64,000 nt of DNA from Acestrorhynchus altus (GCA_034509495.1 CM067507.1:36259461-36323460); one strand, 5' to 3'; numbered from the stretch's first letter, positions 36,423 to 48,632 are shown. A program made the numbers and translations. The notes: generated from the sequence alone by a model not told the origin.

Positions 36423-36642
36423 CCCATTGCAGCATGCTTCGGTGCTCCTGAAAAATAGCAGTGCTTCCTGGTTCTGCATGGCATCTCGTCTCTGGCTGTT
36501 AACCCTTATTATTATTACTCCACACCGCACGCTCAGCACAAACACAGCGGCCCGGCGCTGATAGCATCACTGTGACGGGTCAATTTAGATACCACTGATA
36601 CCACTGAGCCTTTGTACTTCAGTGAGAGAGATGGATCACATT

Positions 36643-36643
36643 G

Positions 36644-36733
<90 letters not shown>
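36643..36733. repeat. (GT)n microsatellite
   Basis: GT run with GAGTGAG interruption. It lies in opposite sense 220 bp from the CA run. Confidence 0.95.
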
Positions 36734-36735
<2 letters not shown>

Positions 36736-36747
36736 CTGTTTGGTATA

Positions 36748-37030
36748 TAGACTATATGTCCAAATATTTGTGGACACTCAGCTACTTTAAGTTGGACCAC
36801 TGCTGACACAGATGTGCAAATGCACACATAGCTTGTATAGTCCCAATAGAGAAGTACTGCCAATATGTTAGAGGGCCATAAAGCCCTAAAGCCCCCCAGT
36901 ACTGAGCTGTGGAGCAGTGGGACTGTGTTCTCTAGAATGATGGAGCTTCATCCAGTACCTTTGGGATGTGATGAGGATGAGGTCAGGTAGGGTGTTGATC
37001 ATCCAACATCCTGACCTCACTATTGTTTTT
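36748..37030 (+). mobile_element. MITE-A copy, 5' half
   Basis: Starts gactatatgtccaaatattt gtggacactcagctac. Continues with gcccccc agtactgagctgtggagcag and gatcatccaacatcctgacc tcac. It stops before the 3' end and is followed by the foldback element. Confidence 0.82.
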
Positions 37031-37085
37031 GTCATTGTAATTATAATTATGACTATCATAGTTCTAATCCCACTGTTCCTTCTAT

Positions 37086-37745
37086 AAGCTCCTCTGATCA
37101 CACAGGAGAACTTTGTAGTTCTATAATTCCAGACTGTAGTTCATCTGTTTCTCTGCAGACTTTATTCTCCTCCTTTCACCCTGATCTTCAATGATCAGGA
37201 CCCCACAGGACCACCACAGAGCAGCGGTTATGTGGGTGGTGGGTCATTCTCAGCACTGCAGTCACACTGACATGGTGGTGGTGTGTTAGTGTGTGTTGTG
37301 CTGGTACGAGTGGATCAGACACAGCAGTGCTGCTGGAGTGTTTAAACACTGTGTCCACTCACTGTCCACTCTATTAGACACCAAGTGTCTCCACCTCATA
37401 GATGTAAAGTCAGAGACAGAAGTTTGTGTTGGTCATCCTCTAGTCCTTCATCGGTGCTCACAGGACGCTGCCCACAGGACGCTGCCGGCTGGACATTTCT
37501 GATTGGTGGACTGTTCTCGGTCCAGCAGTGCCACTGAGGGGTTTAAACACTCCAGCAGCACTGCTGCATCTGATGCACTCGTACCAGCACAACACACACT
37601 AACACACCACCACCATGTCAGTGTGACTGCAGTGCTGAGAATGACCCACCACCCACGTAATATCTGCTCTGTGGTGGTCCTGTGGGGTCCTGATTATTGA
37701 AGATCAGGGTGAAAGGAGGAGAATAAAGTATGGACAGGAGAACTG
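37086..37745. mobile_element. Foldback element, near-complete copy with both arms
   Basis: The left arm (about 37088-37345) runs from gctcctctgatcacacagga through ggtgggtcattctcagcact and ctggtacgagtggatcagac to gtgctgctggagtgtttaaa. The right arm (about 37540-37740) is its complement (tttaaacactccagcagcac ... agtgctgagaatgacccacc). The spacer of about 190 bp holds gatgtaaagtcagagacaga. No coding sequence. The arms could form a hairpin of roughly 200 bp. Confidence 0.88.
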
Positions 37746-38040
37746 CAGAGAAGATTTGAAGAACCTTGGTGAGGCGAGAATGTTGGATTGTGCTGAATGT
37801 TCTCCTACCTGTTGAGTGTGGATCTGCAGATGCTTCCTCAGTGTGAGGGAATGAAGGGAACTTTAGCACCTTTCAGAATGCTGTCCAACGGGCCAGATGC
37901 AGGTCTCATGGCTGGTGTGACTGGAAATGACACATTCAGCACCACCACAGGGCTGTAGATATAATAAACACATCAAAAAAGTGTTTTGAGAGCGAGATAA
38001 TGGATCATTCAGATAACCTCTCCACTCTGCCTTTACTGTT
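37746..38040. other. Unassigned spacer
   Basis: No supported gene. Confidence 0.35.
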
Positions 38041-38059
38041 TATTGAACTGAATCACAGT

Positions 38060-38900
38060 TGGTTTCACTCTTAGAACCTGAGATCCACAATTGGCAGGCA
38101 GTTACATGCTGTTTTCTAGGCTTCATAACTCAGGATCGGAGTCACCTACAGACATGATACTCATATCATAACAAACTACAAGACCTACCCTAAATGACAT
38201 GCCTATAGTGCATGTTTACTGCTCAACCTGCATACAGACACTGATTGATCAGAGAGAGGGGGCGGGGCTGATGCTCGACCTGCATACAGGCTCTGACTGA
38301 TCAGAGAGAGGGGGCGGGGCTGATGCTCAACCTGCATACAGACTCTGACTGATCAGAGAGAGGGGGCGGGGCTGATACTCAACCTGCATACAGGCTCTGA
38401 CTGATCAGAGAGAGGGGGCGGGGCTGATGACATCACTGACCTAGATATTGGTTTATAGAAGAAAATGAGAAGGGAGGGCCTGTGTGCACCCTTTCTTTGG
38501 TCATACAGTGTTCAAATTTCAGAATAAAAGTCCTCAGAAGAGTTAAAACTGATACATAAATAACAGAAATAATAAAGGACTTCCCTTTTTTTAATTTTAT
38601 TTGGACTAATGTAAGGTATTTTGAAGAACTTATTATAAATATCTTTGTCAATCTGATCATTACAAATAACTCATTAAGAGCATTAAGTCATTAACCTATT
38701 CTTGCCTTTTTAGCTTAAAAAAACTCTGGATAATCAATTTCTACAGGATTTCAGAGATGTTCTAGTCCTTATAAGCAACTAATGCTAATTTTTCATCTCA
38801 AATGAAGACAATTTTGACTTGTCTAAGATCTCCTGAAAATAGCGATATGTGTCTCTTCTAAATCCATCAAATGTATTGGTGAATAAAAATATTTCAATCT
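38060..38900 (+). mobile_element. TTAA-type MITE, diverged copy with 52-bp minisatellite
   Basis: Shares with the 44-kb copy the left block (cttagaacctgagatccaca ... cataactcaggatcggagtc acctacag) and the right AT-rich block (tttatttggactaatgtaag gtattttgaagaacttatta taaatatctttgtcaatctg). The middle holds four 52-bp repeats (38230-38437; gactctgactgatcagagag agggggcggggctgatgctc). Its TTAA ends have decayed. Confidence 0.75.
38230..38437. repeat. 52-bp minisatellite, 4 copies
   Basis: Copies begin at 38230, 38282, 38334 and 38386. Each contains gggggcggggct, a GC-box-like word. Confidence 0.93.
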
Positions 38901-39555
38901 ACAAAATCATCAATGCTCAATTTTTTTACTTCTGACTGTGCTTTTGCTCTGTTTTACTCACCATGCTCCTCTGGTGAGCTTCTTTTGGAAGGCCTCAGTG
39001 AGCTCTTTCAGCACTTCTGTTGGGGTATTATCTTACAGCAGACCGTGCTTCCAGAACACAATCATTGGAAGATTATATTTGTTGGAGCCAACATTCAAGA
39101 CCAGTAGGGAATTTCAGAAATCAGAATTGTGGTGGATAACTGAAGCCAGAAGTGAAGACAGATGAGGTGTCATCATATAGCAGATGAATCTCCAATGAGA
39201 GTGTAAGTCCAAATATGGTCAAAGGGGAAAAAAACCATTTCGGACACGAGTGAATATTGACGTTCATCACTTGCATGGTCAGGTTTCGACCTTCTGAGTG
39301 GGCTTTCTCCTCTGGGCTGGAGGGTGTAGGGCTAGAACGAGAACCTGTCAGTGTTGAGAGAAGATGTTTTCATTCTCTGCTTTCGATTTCTGCACAAATT
39401 AGTCCACATAACGTGGTCACATGCGATCAATGCCATGCATTGTGAGCAGTACAGCAATCTTAAGATTTCCACGGGGCATTTACTGATATATCATACACAG
39501 TTTTCATCGTTGCACTCGACAATACCACCAGACCAAATTTTACAGACCTTAGGAC
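38901..39555. other. Unassigned spacer
   Basis: No supported gene. Confidence 0.4.
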
Positions 39556-39557
39556 AG

Positions 39558-39935
39558 TTCCACACACCACAAGATGGTTTCACACATCATGGGACAGCTC
39601 TGAACACCACAGGACAGCTCTGCACACTAGAGGACAGTTCCATGAACCACAGGGCAGCTCATCACACCATGACACAGCTCCGCACACCACAGGACAATTC
39701 CACACACCACACGACAGTTGCATGCACAAAAAGACAGTTCCATGAACCACAGGACAGCTTGGCACGCCACAAGACCGCTCCGCACACCAGAGGACAGTTC
39801 TGTATACCACAGGACACCACAGGACAGCACATCACCTGACAGGATAACTCTGCAAACCACAGAACAGTTCCAGACTTCACAGGACAGTTCTTCACACCAG
39901 AGTACAGCTCTGCACACCACAGCGTGTTACAGCAG
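39558..39935. repeat. About 24-bp minisatellite (ccacaggacagctctgcaca)
   Basis: About 16 imperfect copies of ccacaggacagttccacacac. The long open frames on both strands here (39351-39839 + and 39662-39991 -) are products of the repeat. Confidence 0.88.
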
Positions 39936-40215
39936 TACATCGATGCTGTGATTTCAGGAGTCATGCAGTTTCCACTTGGTCTTACTGACATGCACTGGTT
40001 TCAGATGGTTCCCTGATCGTCGCTGAAGTCTCGCGGCCCTGCTGTAACTCAACACCTATAGAACATGAGCTCCAACTGAAGATCTCACTGTTTTGAAAGA
40101 GGTGGTCCGTCAGTGTGTGGCTCCAGAGCAGCACATGTGCTTTGATTTGGGTTAAGTGTGTTTGGGTTAGACAAGAGAGGAATGCGAATCCTCACTCACG
40201 AACACATTCAGTGCC
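39936..40215. other. Unassigned spacer
   Basis: Nothing recognised. Confidence 0.35.
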
Positions 40216-40575
40216 GCAGTAAATACTGAATCCTTAGTACATTCTGAATTATTTATAGTACATACTGAATACTTCAGAGTAGATTAATAAGAATGAATGA
40301 ATAATTAATAGACACTGAAAAAATCTCATAGTGGATACTGAACTATTCACTTTGGATACTGAATCATTCATAGTAAACACTGAGTAATTCATAATGGATA
40401 CTGGATAATTCACTTTGGATACTGAATTATTCACAGTAAACACTGAGTAATTCATGGTAGATACTGAACTATTCACTTTGGATACTGAATCATTCATATT
40501 AAACACTGAGTAATTCATAATGGATACTGAACTATTCACTTTGGATACTGAATAATTCACAGTAGATGCTGATTA
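40215..40575. repeat. Minisatellite with unit about ggatactgaatcattcatagt
   Basis: Imperfect copies of a 20-bp theme, with a clearer 60-bp higher-order repeat (ttcactttggatactgaatc attcatagtaaacactgagt aattcataatggatactgaa) at 40338, 40412 and 40472. Confidence 0.88.
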
Positions 40576-41095
40576 ATTTAAATAATCAAGATTCTTAAGT
40601 TTAATAATTAGTACCATTAGAGCTGCTTTGCTCCCAGACAGTTAGTTGACAGTAAAGGTGCTATCTTAAACACGTCCCCCCACCCCACGCTCCAACCCCC
40701 TCCGTACCATCCTTTTATCTCTCCACCTCCTCACACTTGCCCTTTGAGGAGAGGTGCATTGAGGTGAAGCAGAAACAGCAGATCAGAGGTGGAGGAGAGC
40801 TGCAGCTGGAGCTGATCTGAGAGCCGGGCTGAAAGACAGGACGCTAAGTCACGCTGTACGTCCTCTGTCATGTGGTGAGATCAACCATATTACAGTGTTA
40901 ACGGATTTGTATTTATTTACACGGAGAAGCTGTGTCTCTGTACAAGCATGTGCAAAATTACATTAGTATGTCCTCTTGTGGTTCTGTATTGAAAATACTT
41001 TGAAGAGTACTTTTGGGAAAACCGAGGAGATCCTAGATTTTGGTGATAAGTACTGTATGTGTGCATGGCTCTACAAACGGCACATCGAAGACTCT
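40576..41095. other. Unassigned spacer
   Basis: Purine-rich block at 40740-40840. No exon could be justified. Confidence 0.4.
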
Positions 41096-41099
41096 TAAG

Positions 41100-41455
41100 T
41101 TAATCAAGATCAATATTTATTGATCTACTCATACAGAAGTGGTGTCTCTCAGTACGGCGTCGGGTTTAACGCAACATGCCAGACGTCTCTGCATGAAGGT
41201 GTAGAGGTTCCTAATGGTGTCCTGTGATGATCCATCCCATGCAGCTTGAATGTTCTCACTCAGTTCTGCAGATGGTGTGGTAGGGGTGGAGTGTTGATAG
41301 AGCGTCCAATAGCATCACACACATTTTCAATCAGGGACAGATCTGGAGATGAGACTGACCACGGCGTAGTATCTGTGTCTTCAAGACGAGGTCTTGAGAT
41401 GGCAGCAGTGTGTGGATGAGCGTGGCAAGACACCATTGCAGTCTTTGGTGTTAAA
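41100..41455 (-). pseudogene. Tc1-like transposase fragment (type D), 3' part
   Basis: Closely matches 30015-30270 (actcatacagaagtggtgtc, gtttaacgcaacatgccaga, tgatagagcgtccaatagca, tcaatcagggacagatctgg). Only the C-terminal side of the transposase is present. Confidence 0.72.
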
Positions 41456-41484
41456 GGAAGTCGTCATCATGTCTGCATGTAGAA

Positions 41485-41745
41485 GCCGTGGTCTGGTGGT
41501 TGGGGAACCAGCTGTGTGACTGGAAGGTCGCTGGTTTGAATGCTTGAACTGGCAGGACATGACGGAAGTGCTCTTGAGCAAGGCACTGAACTCCCCAGCT
41601 GCTCCCTGGGCGCTGAGGATAAGCCTGCCCACCACTCTGGACACATGTGCCTACTGCCACCTGGTGTGTGAATTCACAAGTGTGTGTATCACTGTGTGTG
41701 GATGGGTAAAATCTGGACGTCTGTTTCCTGTGAGTCAAATCAGTA
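41485..41745 (+). mobile_element. tRNA-derived SINE
   Basis: A-box-like gtggtctggtggttggggaa, B-box-like ggtcgctggtttgaatgctt, then gcaggacatgacggaagtgc tcttgagcaaggcactgaac tccccagctgctccc and the tail gtgtatcactgtgtgtggat ggg. More complete at the head than the 33.5-kb copy. Confidence 0.8.
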
Positions 41746-42294
41746 TAATTACTATTGCTACTACATGTCCTGCATCGTGAAGGGCTCATGGAGGGCACCA
41801 CTACTTGCTGAAGGTCCACAGGCTGTTGGGTCACTCTTCCAACTGCTGGAACTGCTTTTCTCAGAGACAAATTTCACTTGTAACGGATGCTACCAACACA
41901 ACAGTGGAGTCAGAATGGGAAGCACGCGCAAAGGGACGACCTTACGTGGTCAGTTGGGTACAGCGATAAGGCCTGTCCTTGTTTAGGTAACGTGTGGTTG
42001 AGCAGGAAACCTGAACGATTCACATGTCAGACCTACCCAACAAGTTTCATTCCTGGCGGTTGACTCCTTCTGGGTGCAGCTATTTTATGATGATGAATGT
42101 ATTGTTAACAGTATTTACGGTTTGATGTTTAAATATCGTATATCTGATACAGAGCTCTGTGCAGTAAACGGCTCGGGGGTCAGCAGGCCTCGTCACACTG
42201 CCTTTAGCTGCAGGGGTGGGACTGTCCGAGATCACGCTGGGGTGGTCTACACCTAGGCTTCAATCCAGAATGCTGAAAACTCACACTGTACCAG

Positions 42295-42296
<2 letters not shown>
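41746..42296. other. Unassigned spacer
   Basis: No supported gene. Confidence 0.4.
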
Positions 42297-42348
<52 letters not shown>

Positions 42349-42350
42349 AC
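42297..42350. repeat. (CA)n microsatellite
   Basis: CA run. Confidence 0.95.
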
Positions 42351-42388
42351 ACCCACTAGCTTTGCTCTTTGTAGAGCTGCCTGCTAAT

Positions 42389-42390
<2 letters not shown>

Positions 42391-42443
<53 letters not shown>
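42391..42443. repeat. (CT)n microsatellite
   Basis: CT run; a short GA run (42579-42592) lies 135 bp away in the opposite sense. Confidence 0.95.
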
Positions 42444-42446
<3 letters not shown>

Positions 42447-42617
42447 ATTGAGGTTCTTGCACTAATAGCTGCAGGTATCTCCGGTCTGTTCTGTATTGGT
42501 AATTTAAGAGTCCCTCCACAGGGAACCACCCCCCCCTCTTCCACACACACCCAGGAGGATGGGCTGTGGAAGATAAACAGAGAGAGAGAGAGAATGAGGA
42601 GGCAGCTCTACAAAGCT

Positions 42618-42618
42618 A

Positions 42619-42710
<92 letters not shown>
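42618..42710. repeat. (GT)n microsatellite
   Basis: One of the longest pure GT runs in the window (about 90 bp), opposite in sense to the CA run at 42297. Confidence 0.95.
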
Positions 42711-42712
<2 letters not shown>

Positions 42713-42839
42713 CAATGGGAACTGTTTTCAGCTGGATTAGAACACAAATCTACACACTAATCAAACACACAACAGTGGTCTTCATGCTTCGGACAGTAAG
42801 TGAGAAAGAGAGAGAGATATATGGTGTGGTGTGACTGTT

Positions 42840-42843
<4 letters not shown>

Positions 42844-42889
<46 letters not shown>

Positions 42890-42915
42890 AGTGTCTGTGT
42901 GTTTGTGTGTGTGTG
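42844..42915. repeat. (CT)n then (GT)n microsatellite
   Basis: CT run to 42887, then a GT-rich stretch. Confidence 0.93.
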
Positions 42916-43200
42916 TGGGAGGGAGAGAGAGAGTGGTGTGATGGTGTTGGGGTTGAATATGGGTTTATTGGGGTCTTCTCTGCTCTGTGCTTTAGTGTCT
43001 GGATCCTGCAGCTCTAAGCGGAGGCTGATCTCGGGGGGGGGCGGCTGTTCTCGCAGGGATCAGTGCACGCGTTCAATAACTCTGCTTTCACAACGAAATC
43101 TTCCTTTCCGTCTCCGACATTCAGCACTGCTTAGTTTGACCAGGTCACTTCAGGTCACTTCAGGTCACTCTTACTGTATCCATGCTAATCTGAACTGCCT
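42916..43200. other. Unassigned spacer with a short 10-bp tandem repeat
   Basis: 43141-43170 repeats caggtcactt three times. A G run lies at 43034-43041. Confidence 0.5.
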
Positions 43201-43204
43201 TTGA

Positions 43205-43375
43205 TGGAGAAGCCTTTCCTTGCTGTGTGGATTTGATTGCATTCTGCCACAAGGGCATTAGTGAGGTCAGGATGTTGGGTGACCACCGCCCCAGCTCTCC
43301 ACCAGATTTAAACATTTCCTCGGCCACTCTGGTTGCCAGATTCATCTCCAATCAAGCCTTTATGGGACCAGCTTC
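43205..43375 (-). mobile_element. MITE-A-like fragment
   Basis: Includes tgtggatttgattgcattct gccacaagggcattagtgag gtcaggatgttgggtgacca, the interior of MITE-A in reverse. Confidence 0.65.
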
Positions 43376-44087
43376 TACTATTAATACTACTGTTAATAAC
43401 AATAACAGTTATTGTTATTATAATTATCATCATTAATACATTACAGAAACATACGTTTATTAGATGACATTTTTTTCCACCTATTTTAACCATTTCAGTG
43501 TCATTTCTGCTGTTCCAGCAGTGTGCTGTCCATGTATATAGATAACAGTGGGTCATGCAGTATCAGTCCATGCTGTTTGAAAGACCTTTAGATAGAAAAC
43601 GTGGCTTGGGTGATGGGCTGTGAGGGGAACATTGTCTAAAGCTGTGGCCTGAAGGTTCGAGCAATGGAACAGGGATGAGGAGGTCAACTGGAAGGACGTA
43701 AGGTCCCTTGTATGATTGACAGGACTGGCATCTATGGCTACAGTGTCCTTGAGCAAGCACCTGATTTTTTAAATTGCTGTCCAGGTCCTGAAGTAGCTGC
43801 TCGCCCCTGCGGAGGGGTTGTACTCGCTAGGGTTGGGCGATGTGGTAAAACTGTCAGTATTAAGATATTTATAGAACTTTTTATGATGCACGATATTTTG
43901 ACATGAAGAGAAAATGCACCAGGTTTTAAAAACCACTATCCAAATACTCAGCCATACCTACTACCGTCATTTTACATCATGATTTGCTTCAGTCCATCCA
44001 TTCGTATACGACTAAATTCACTCTGTATAGTGAAACGTGGTTCATCAGTTGGATGAGGACGAGGAGATTGAGTTCCATAACACTGCT
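43376..44087. other. Spacer with an AT-rich simple repeat and SINE-like debris
   Basis: 43381-43445 is rich in aataata-type trinucleotides. 43615-43830 resembles a tRNA-SINE body (gctgtggcctgaaggttcga, gtgtccttgagcaagcacct). No gene is supported. Confidence 0.45.
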
Positions 44088-44928
44088 TTAACTCTCAGAA
44101 CCCGAAATCCACACTTTGCGGCTTCGTAACTCAGGATCAGAGTCACCTACAGCACACCGTGCAGACAACTATGCTGTGTCACACCAGTAGGAGTCATTGG
44201 GCAAGACTCCTAACTCTGTAATATGAGGAACCTTGAGAGTCGCTAAGAATAAGAGCATCAGCTAAATGTAAATCGTAAGAAACTGCACAAGACCATGGTC
44301 TTACCACGCTCTCATCAGTGTGTGATGAATTATCAGCCAGTAATTCAGCTCAGAAAATGACTAAAATTCACTTCTTTCCAGCTTGTGTCCAGTGCATGTT
44401 TACTGCTCTGTCCACGTGTACATGCTCAACCTGCTTACAGACTCGAAACAAGGACGGGGCTGTTTGAAGGAATAATATTGATGCATAAATAATCATAATA
44501 TTAAAAGACATTAGTTTGTTTTTTTAATTTATTTGGAGCACTGTCAAGTTTTTAAGGAACTTTTTATTATAAATATCCTTGTCAATCAAATCATTATAAG
44601 AGACTCCTTATAAAAAGACTCTGGATGATCAATTTCCAACAGGATTTCTGAGATATTAAGTGTCTTCTAGTATTTGTAGGCAAAACAAAAACCAACAAAA
44701 CACTAAAATTGTAGGTGCAAGTATTTTTTTTAATCATAATATGGTCAAATTCATGCAAATATTTAAATGACCTCAAGTGAACACTAATTTGTGTAGGCTA
44801 GGATCTGAAAATAAGAATATCTGCTATGTGTGACCGAACTATAAATGCTTTTCTGTGTTTTTGATGAATAAATGAACATCCCACTATGAAAACATCCCAC
44901 AAAATCAGATTAGAGTTCTAAGGGTTAA
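44088..44928. mobile_element. TTAA-flanked MITE (piggyBac-like), complete copy
   Basis: Left end TTAACTCTCAGAACCCGAAA at 44088. Right end gagttctaagggttaa, ending 44928, which is the inverse TTAACCCTTAGAACTC. The TTAA plus CYCTYAGAAC ends resemble piggyBac-type termini with a TTAA target duplication. The interior of about 840 bp has no transposase. It shares the AT-rich block with the copies at 38.5, 49.0 and 58.0 kb. Only one decayed unit of the 52-bp repeat remains (about 44420-44465). Confidence 0.72.
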
Positions 44929-44989
44929 CGTTTCTGATGTATTTTCGATTAAACAGTCTCTAAACATGTTTGTCGGTTTTCCGCCCCAG

Positions 44990-47900
44990 GTACAGGAAGC
45001 TCTTGAGGAGGCACCAAGTGACCCCGGTGGAGCAGACGAGTCTGAGTTGGGATCAGAGACTCGAGGATGGAGAGAGCAGACATCGGATGGTACTGCCTGG
45101 CGCCGTGACTCGTGGGAAGGAGAGGATGGTTTTACGGCTCTTTTAGGGGCGGAGCATCTTTACACTGGATGGCGTTTGGAGAACGGACTGGAGGCAGCAC
45201 ACTGTCAAGCACAGAGAGAAGAGGAAAACACCTACTGTGAGAAGGAGAGTGGGGAGCAAACAAGGGAACCAGCACACACCATTGCACTTAACACAGAGGA
45301 ACTGAACACACGGCATGCAAATGCACACAGCACAGTCGTAGGGGAAGTGTTTGAGGAACATACCGTCTTACACAGTTCAGAAGACCTGACAACACAGGAC
45401 ACTAACATACAAACGACAGAGACAGGAAAACTGGACACTATAAGCTCAGACTGCACTGAAACACAGAGAAAACAGAGTCCAGGTCCAGAGTGGGCGGAGA
45501 ATACAGAAGGAACGACTGAAGACCACCCTGACTCTCAGCGCATTGAATCCACAAATCAGAACTTTACGAGCTGTCCTTATAAAGACGAGACAGATAGCAC
45601 AGAAGCAGAAAGCAAGGACGGGCAAGGCCCAGTTGTAAATAGCACAGAAATACAGAGGTGTGTTGACAGTAACAGGGAAAGGTTACGCAACAAAGAAAGA
45701 GAATACAGCACCCAGGCAGGAATCAAAGAACATATTCAAAGCCCCCTGACACACTGCTCTCAGGACTCGGAATTACATCATAAGCACAAAAACAACAAGG
45801 ACACACAAAGCACAGGGGCTGTAGACAACAGTATAGACACACACTGTACAAAAGCCTTGGGTATCACCAATACAGGTAACACCAGACACCCTACACCCTG
45901 CCAGTCTTGCCTTTTTCTTAAAAACACAGAAGCATTACAAGCTACCCCGTCAACAAATGAGCAGGGTTTACAAAGCAGCAGGGGCAACGACAGTCAAAGC
46001 AACCCTAAAACTGAGACAAATTGCTTAGAGGTTACAGAGAAATGTAGCACACAAACATGTGCCTCGGACAAAACAGAGCATTTGGAGGTGATTGAAACGT
46101 GCACTGCATCTGAGCACAGTCCCGCTGGTTCCCACACACACAACGCAGAAGCGAGCATTAGTACGAGCGGAAGGGAACTAAGTACACATGATACTTCACT
46201 TGTTTACACAGCAGAAGCCTCACATGACGTAGCAGGATCTGCAGAACGTTCAGGGAGGCCGAAGGAATACAGCTCAGTTAACCTCAACAGACACAATGCA
46301 CAGACATACCTGCACTCCTGTGCTATTGGTGCACAGACTCTTGACACTGTGTGTATATCAGGTATCCAGTCACAGACTATGTCAGTGTGTTCAGCCACTG
46401 AAAGAGCACCTTCACATCACACTGTAACTGCTTTTCTGTCAGCTGAGGAGGCTGGGGATCCTCCTGCATCCATTTCTGATATATCGCTTGTAGACTTTGA
46501 TGGGACGGAAGCCAGGACAGACTCTTGTGCATCACACGCTGGACAAGATTCTGTTAATTTTAAAGAGAGGCAACCGCAGTGGCAACAATCGGCTGACAAG
46601 TTCCCGACTACATCCTGCTCTAGAGACTGTGAGGACATTGACAAAATCATCCCACTGAATTGTCACCTCTCAGAATGGCAGGTTCAGGTAGCTCCAACAG
46701 AGTCCGTGGGAAATGGTGCAGGATCGTTTCTGGCTAAAGGGTTTAAACAGCCATTGAATGTGCAGGACAGTGAAAGGGGTACCTCTTCTGGGGAAAAGAG
46801 AAGTGGAGACAGCAAGACGGTTTGCGAGGATACTGTCACTTCGTGTAACTTCTCACTACAGCCTCTCAGATCTCAAGAACAACCTGTGGATCGTCTGCCT
46901 TTCCTACTCCTGACGCACACTGACCTCAAGGCCATCGACTCCCAGAGCCCAGAGTGCCTACAGTTCTCTGATCGGACCTTAGAAGAAGACAGATCATGTT
47001 ACTTTCTTTCTGCAGAGGAGAATGTCGAGGACAGGACACAGGAATCAGAAAGGTCCAAGGAAAAGGACGATGGTGTTTACTCTAAACATGGACAGAGTGT
47101 AGAAGGACAGCTCAATCCAGTCCAGTCGGCAGAGTTTGACATTTTGACTTGCACTACCATAGAGAAACGTGTCCCATCAAAGCCCGTTGAACCATATGAT
47201 CCTGGATTTATTGAACATGATCACTGCCAGATACATGAGAAGCCTGTAGATGCATCGGAGAAACAGACACTGGTTATTGATTTTGAATGCAAGACAGACA
47301 TCGATTCTCCTCGCTCAGATGTCACGGTGACTCCATTTCCGGAAAATAGTGCTACTGAGATAGCTGCAACCCCCCACCGAGTTAGCTTCCAAACGCAGGA
47401 CATCTCTTGGCCCCAGCTGGATCATCCCTCCTCTTCTCAAAACCTTCCCACATCCACTTCCACAAGCTTGGAGACAAGCACCGAGGCCAAAGAAGAAGCA
47501 TGTATAGAGAGATCTTTCTCTCCAGCTTGTGACCGGTGGCTGGAACCTTCTTCTGGACAAGAGAGCGACTCAGAGGACAGTGACCAAACAGACTCCCTAC
47601 ATCAAGACAAGCCTGATCACTCGATCTCCGAGCAGGGTTTGACTAACTCGGTAGGTACAGAGAAGTCTTCTTCAACAGATCTGCTGTCCCGTCTAGATTA
47701 CGACCAATACTGGAGCAGTGAGGATTCAGCTGTTTCTGGTCTTGGGGAAGACGTGGATAACATTCACGTTGACTTTGTACAGCCACAGGTAGGGGTGGAG
47801 AACCTAGACAAGCACCTTCTGCAGAAAGATTGCCTTGACAAGAGTTCGTGTCAGTATTCAGAAGGTAGCGTAAAGAATGCTGACCAAGACTTACCCAGGG

Positions 47901-48632
47901 ATCAGAAGAGTCAGGTAGACTCTCGATTTGTCCAAGTGGCTCATGTTGGAGTTGATCACTTGACGCACTCTGCACGATGTGGAGATAACCACCACAGACA
48001 TACACACTCTTCTCTCTGTACAGATTGTGTACGAGAGGCTGATTTGGACCACTCTTTGACAAAGCACCCATGGTCTGAGGTCCTTGAACCTGCAGACAGC
48101 CTTTTGGAGTCAAAGGGACATCTTCAGCTGGACAAGGAAAAGACATTGTGCCAGTCCTTCCAGCCTTCCAACTCCATATTCCAGGACTGCAGCATAGGCT
48201 CACACTGTTTAGAAACATTTAACCTCCCAGTTGCTGAGACGGGTAATACTGAACCTGTTACCCTCTGCCAGTCGGTTCAGTCTCTCAGATCTGATGCAAA
48301 AAACATAGATACACAAGTCACATCACAACCTTCTCAGGCCATAAGTCTGGATGTACATCACAGAAGCACAGCATTCATACAGTCCACAGTGAGGGCAGCA
48401 CGATACACCTACACTGAGCAAGGCCCAGGCCTGCTCCCTTCCCGAAGCCTGGACCCTATTCCAGAGACGGAGCGCTGCTTGGAGTACTGTGGTACTCCAG
48501 CAAAGGATGCTTCTCTAAGGGAGGAAGAAGCAGAAGCTGAGCAGACAGGAAGTGTGAAGATGAAACCCGCTGAGTCGGACCAAGTGGTTTCTTCAGACAT
48601 GCTGTCAAACAGCATCTCCGATGGCTGTCAAG
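44990..48632 (+). CDS. Giant internal coding exon of an ASEF-family RhoGEF (arhgef4/spata13-like)
   Basis: An uninterrupted reading frame of about 1,214 codons, by far the longest in the window. It begins at a pyrimidine-rich acceptor ending ccgccccag (44981-44989) in phase 0. It ends at the donor caag|gtaac after 48632, leaving one base (phase 1), which matches the acceptor phase of the next exon at 49827. The protein is hydrophilic, rich in Ser, Thr, Glu, Asp and His, with no membrane segment or recognisable fold, so it is probably disordered. An acidic, serine-rich patch lies near 47700-47765 (SSEDSAVSGLGEDVDN). The family call comes only from the downstream exons. An ATG at 44966 lies in the same frame just upstream, but the strong acceptor after it suggests an internal exon. 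The open frame continues past the donor to a stop at 48671-48673, so read-through would add only 13 residues. Long isoforms of ARHGEF4 carry a long N-terminal extension, as this would. Exon reality is well supported; paralogue assignment is not. Confidence 0.82.

Noticed and set aside
39351..39991. Open frames of 97-162 codons on both strands
   Set aside because: They follow a 24-bp tandem repeat with no stop in its unit; both strands being open is a repeat artefact.
41485..41560. tRNA-like A and B boxes
   Set aside because: Boxes belong to a SINE head; the second copy at 33520 shares the downstream SINE body, and no cloverleaf with an anticodon arm could be drawn.
47643..48218. 191-codon reverse-strand open frame
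   Set aside because: It lies wholly inside the giant + strand exon and has no recognisable motif; shadow of the real frame.
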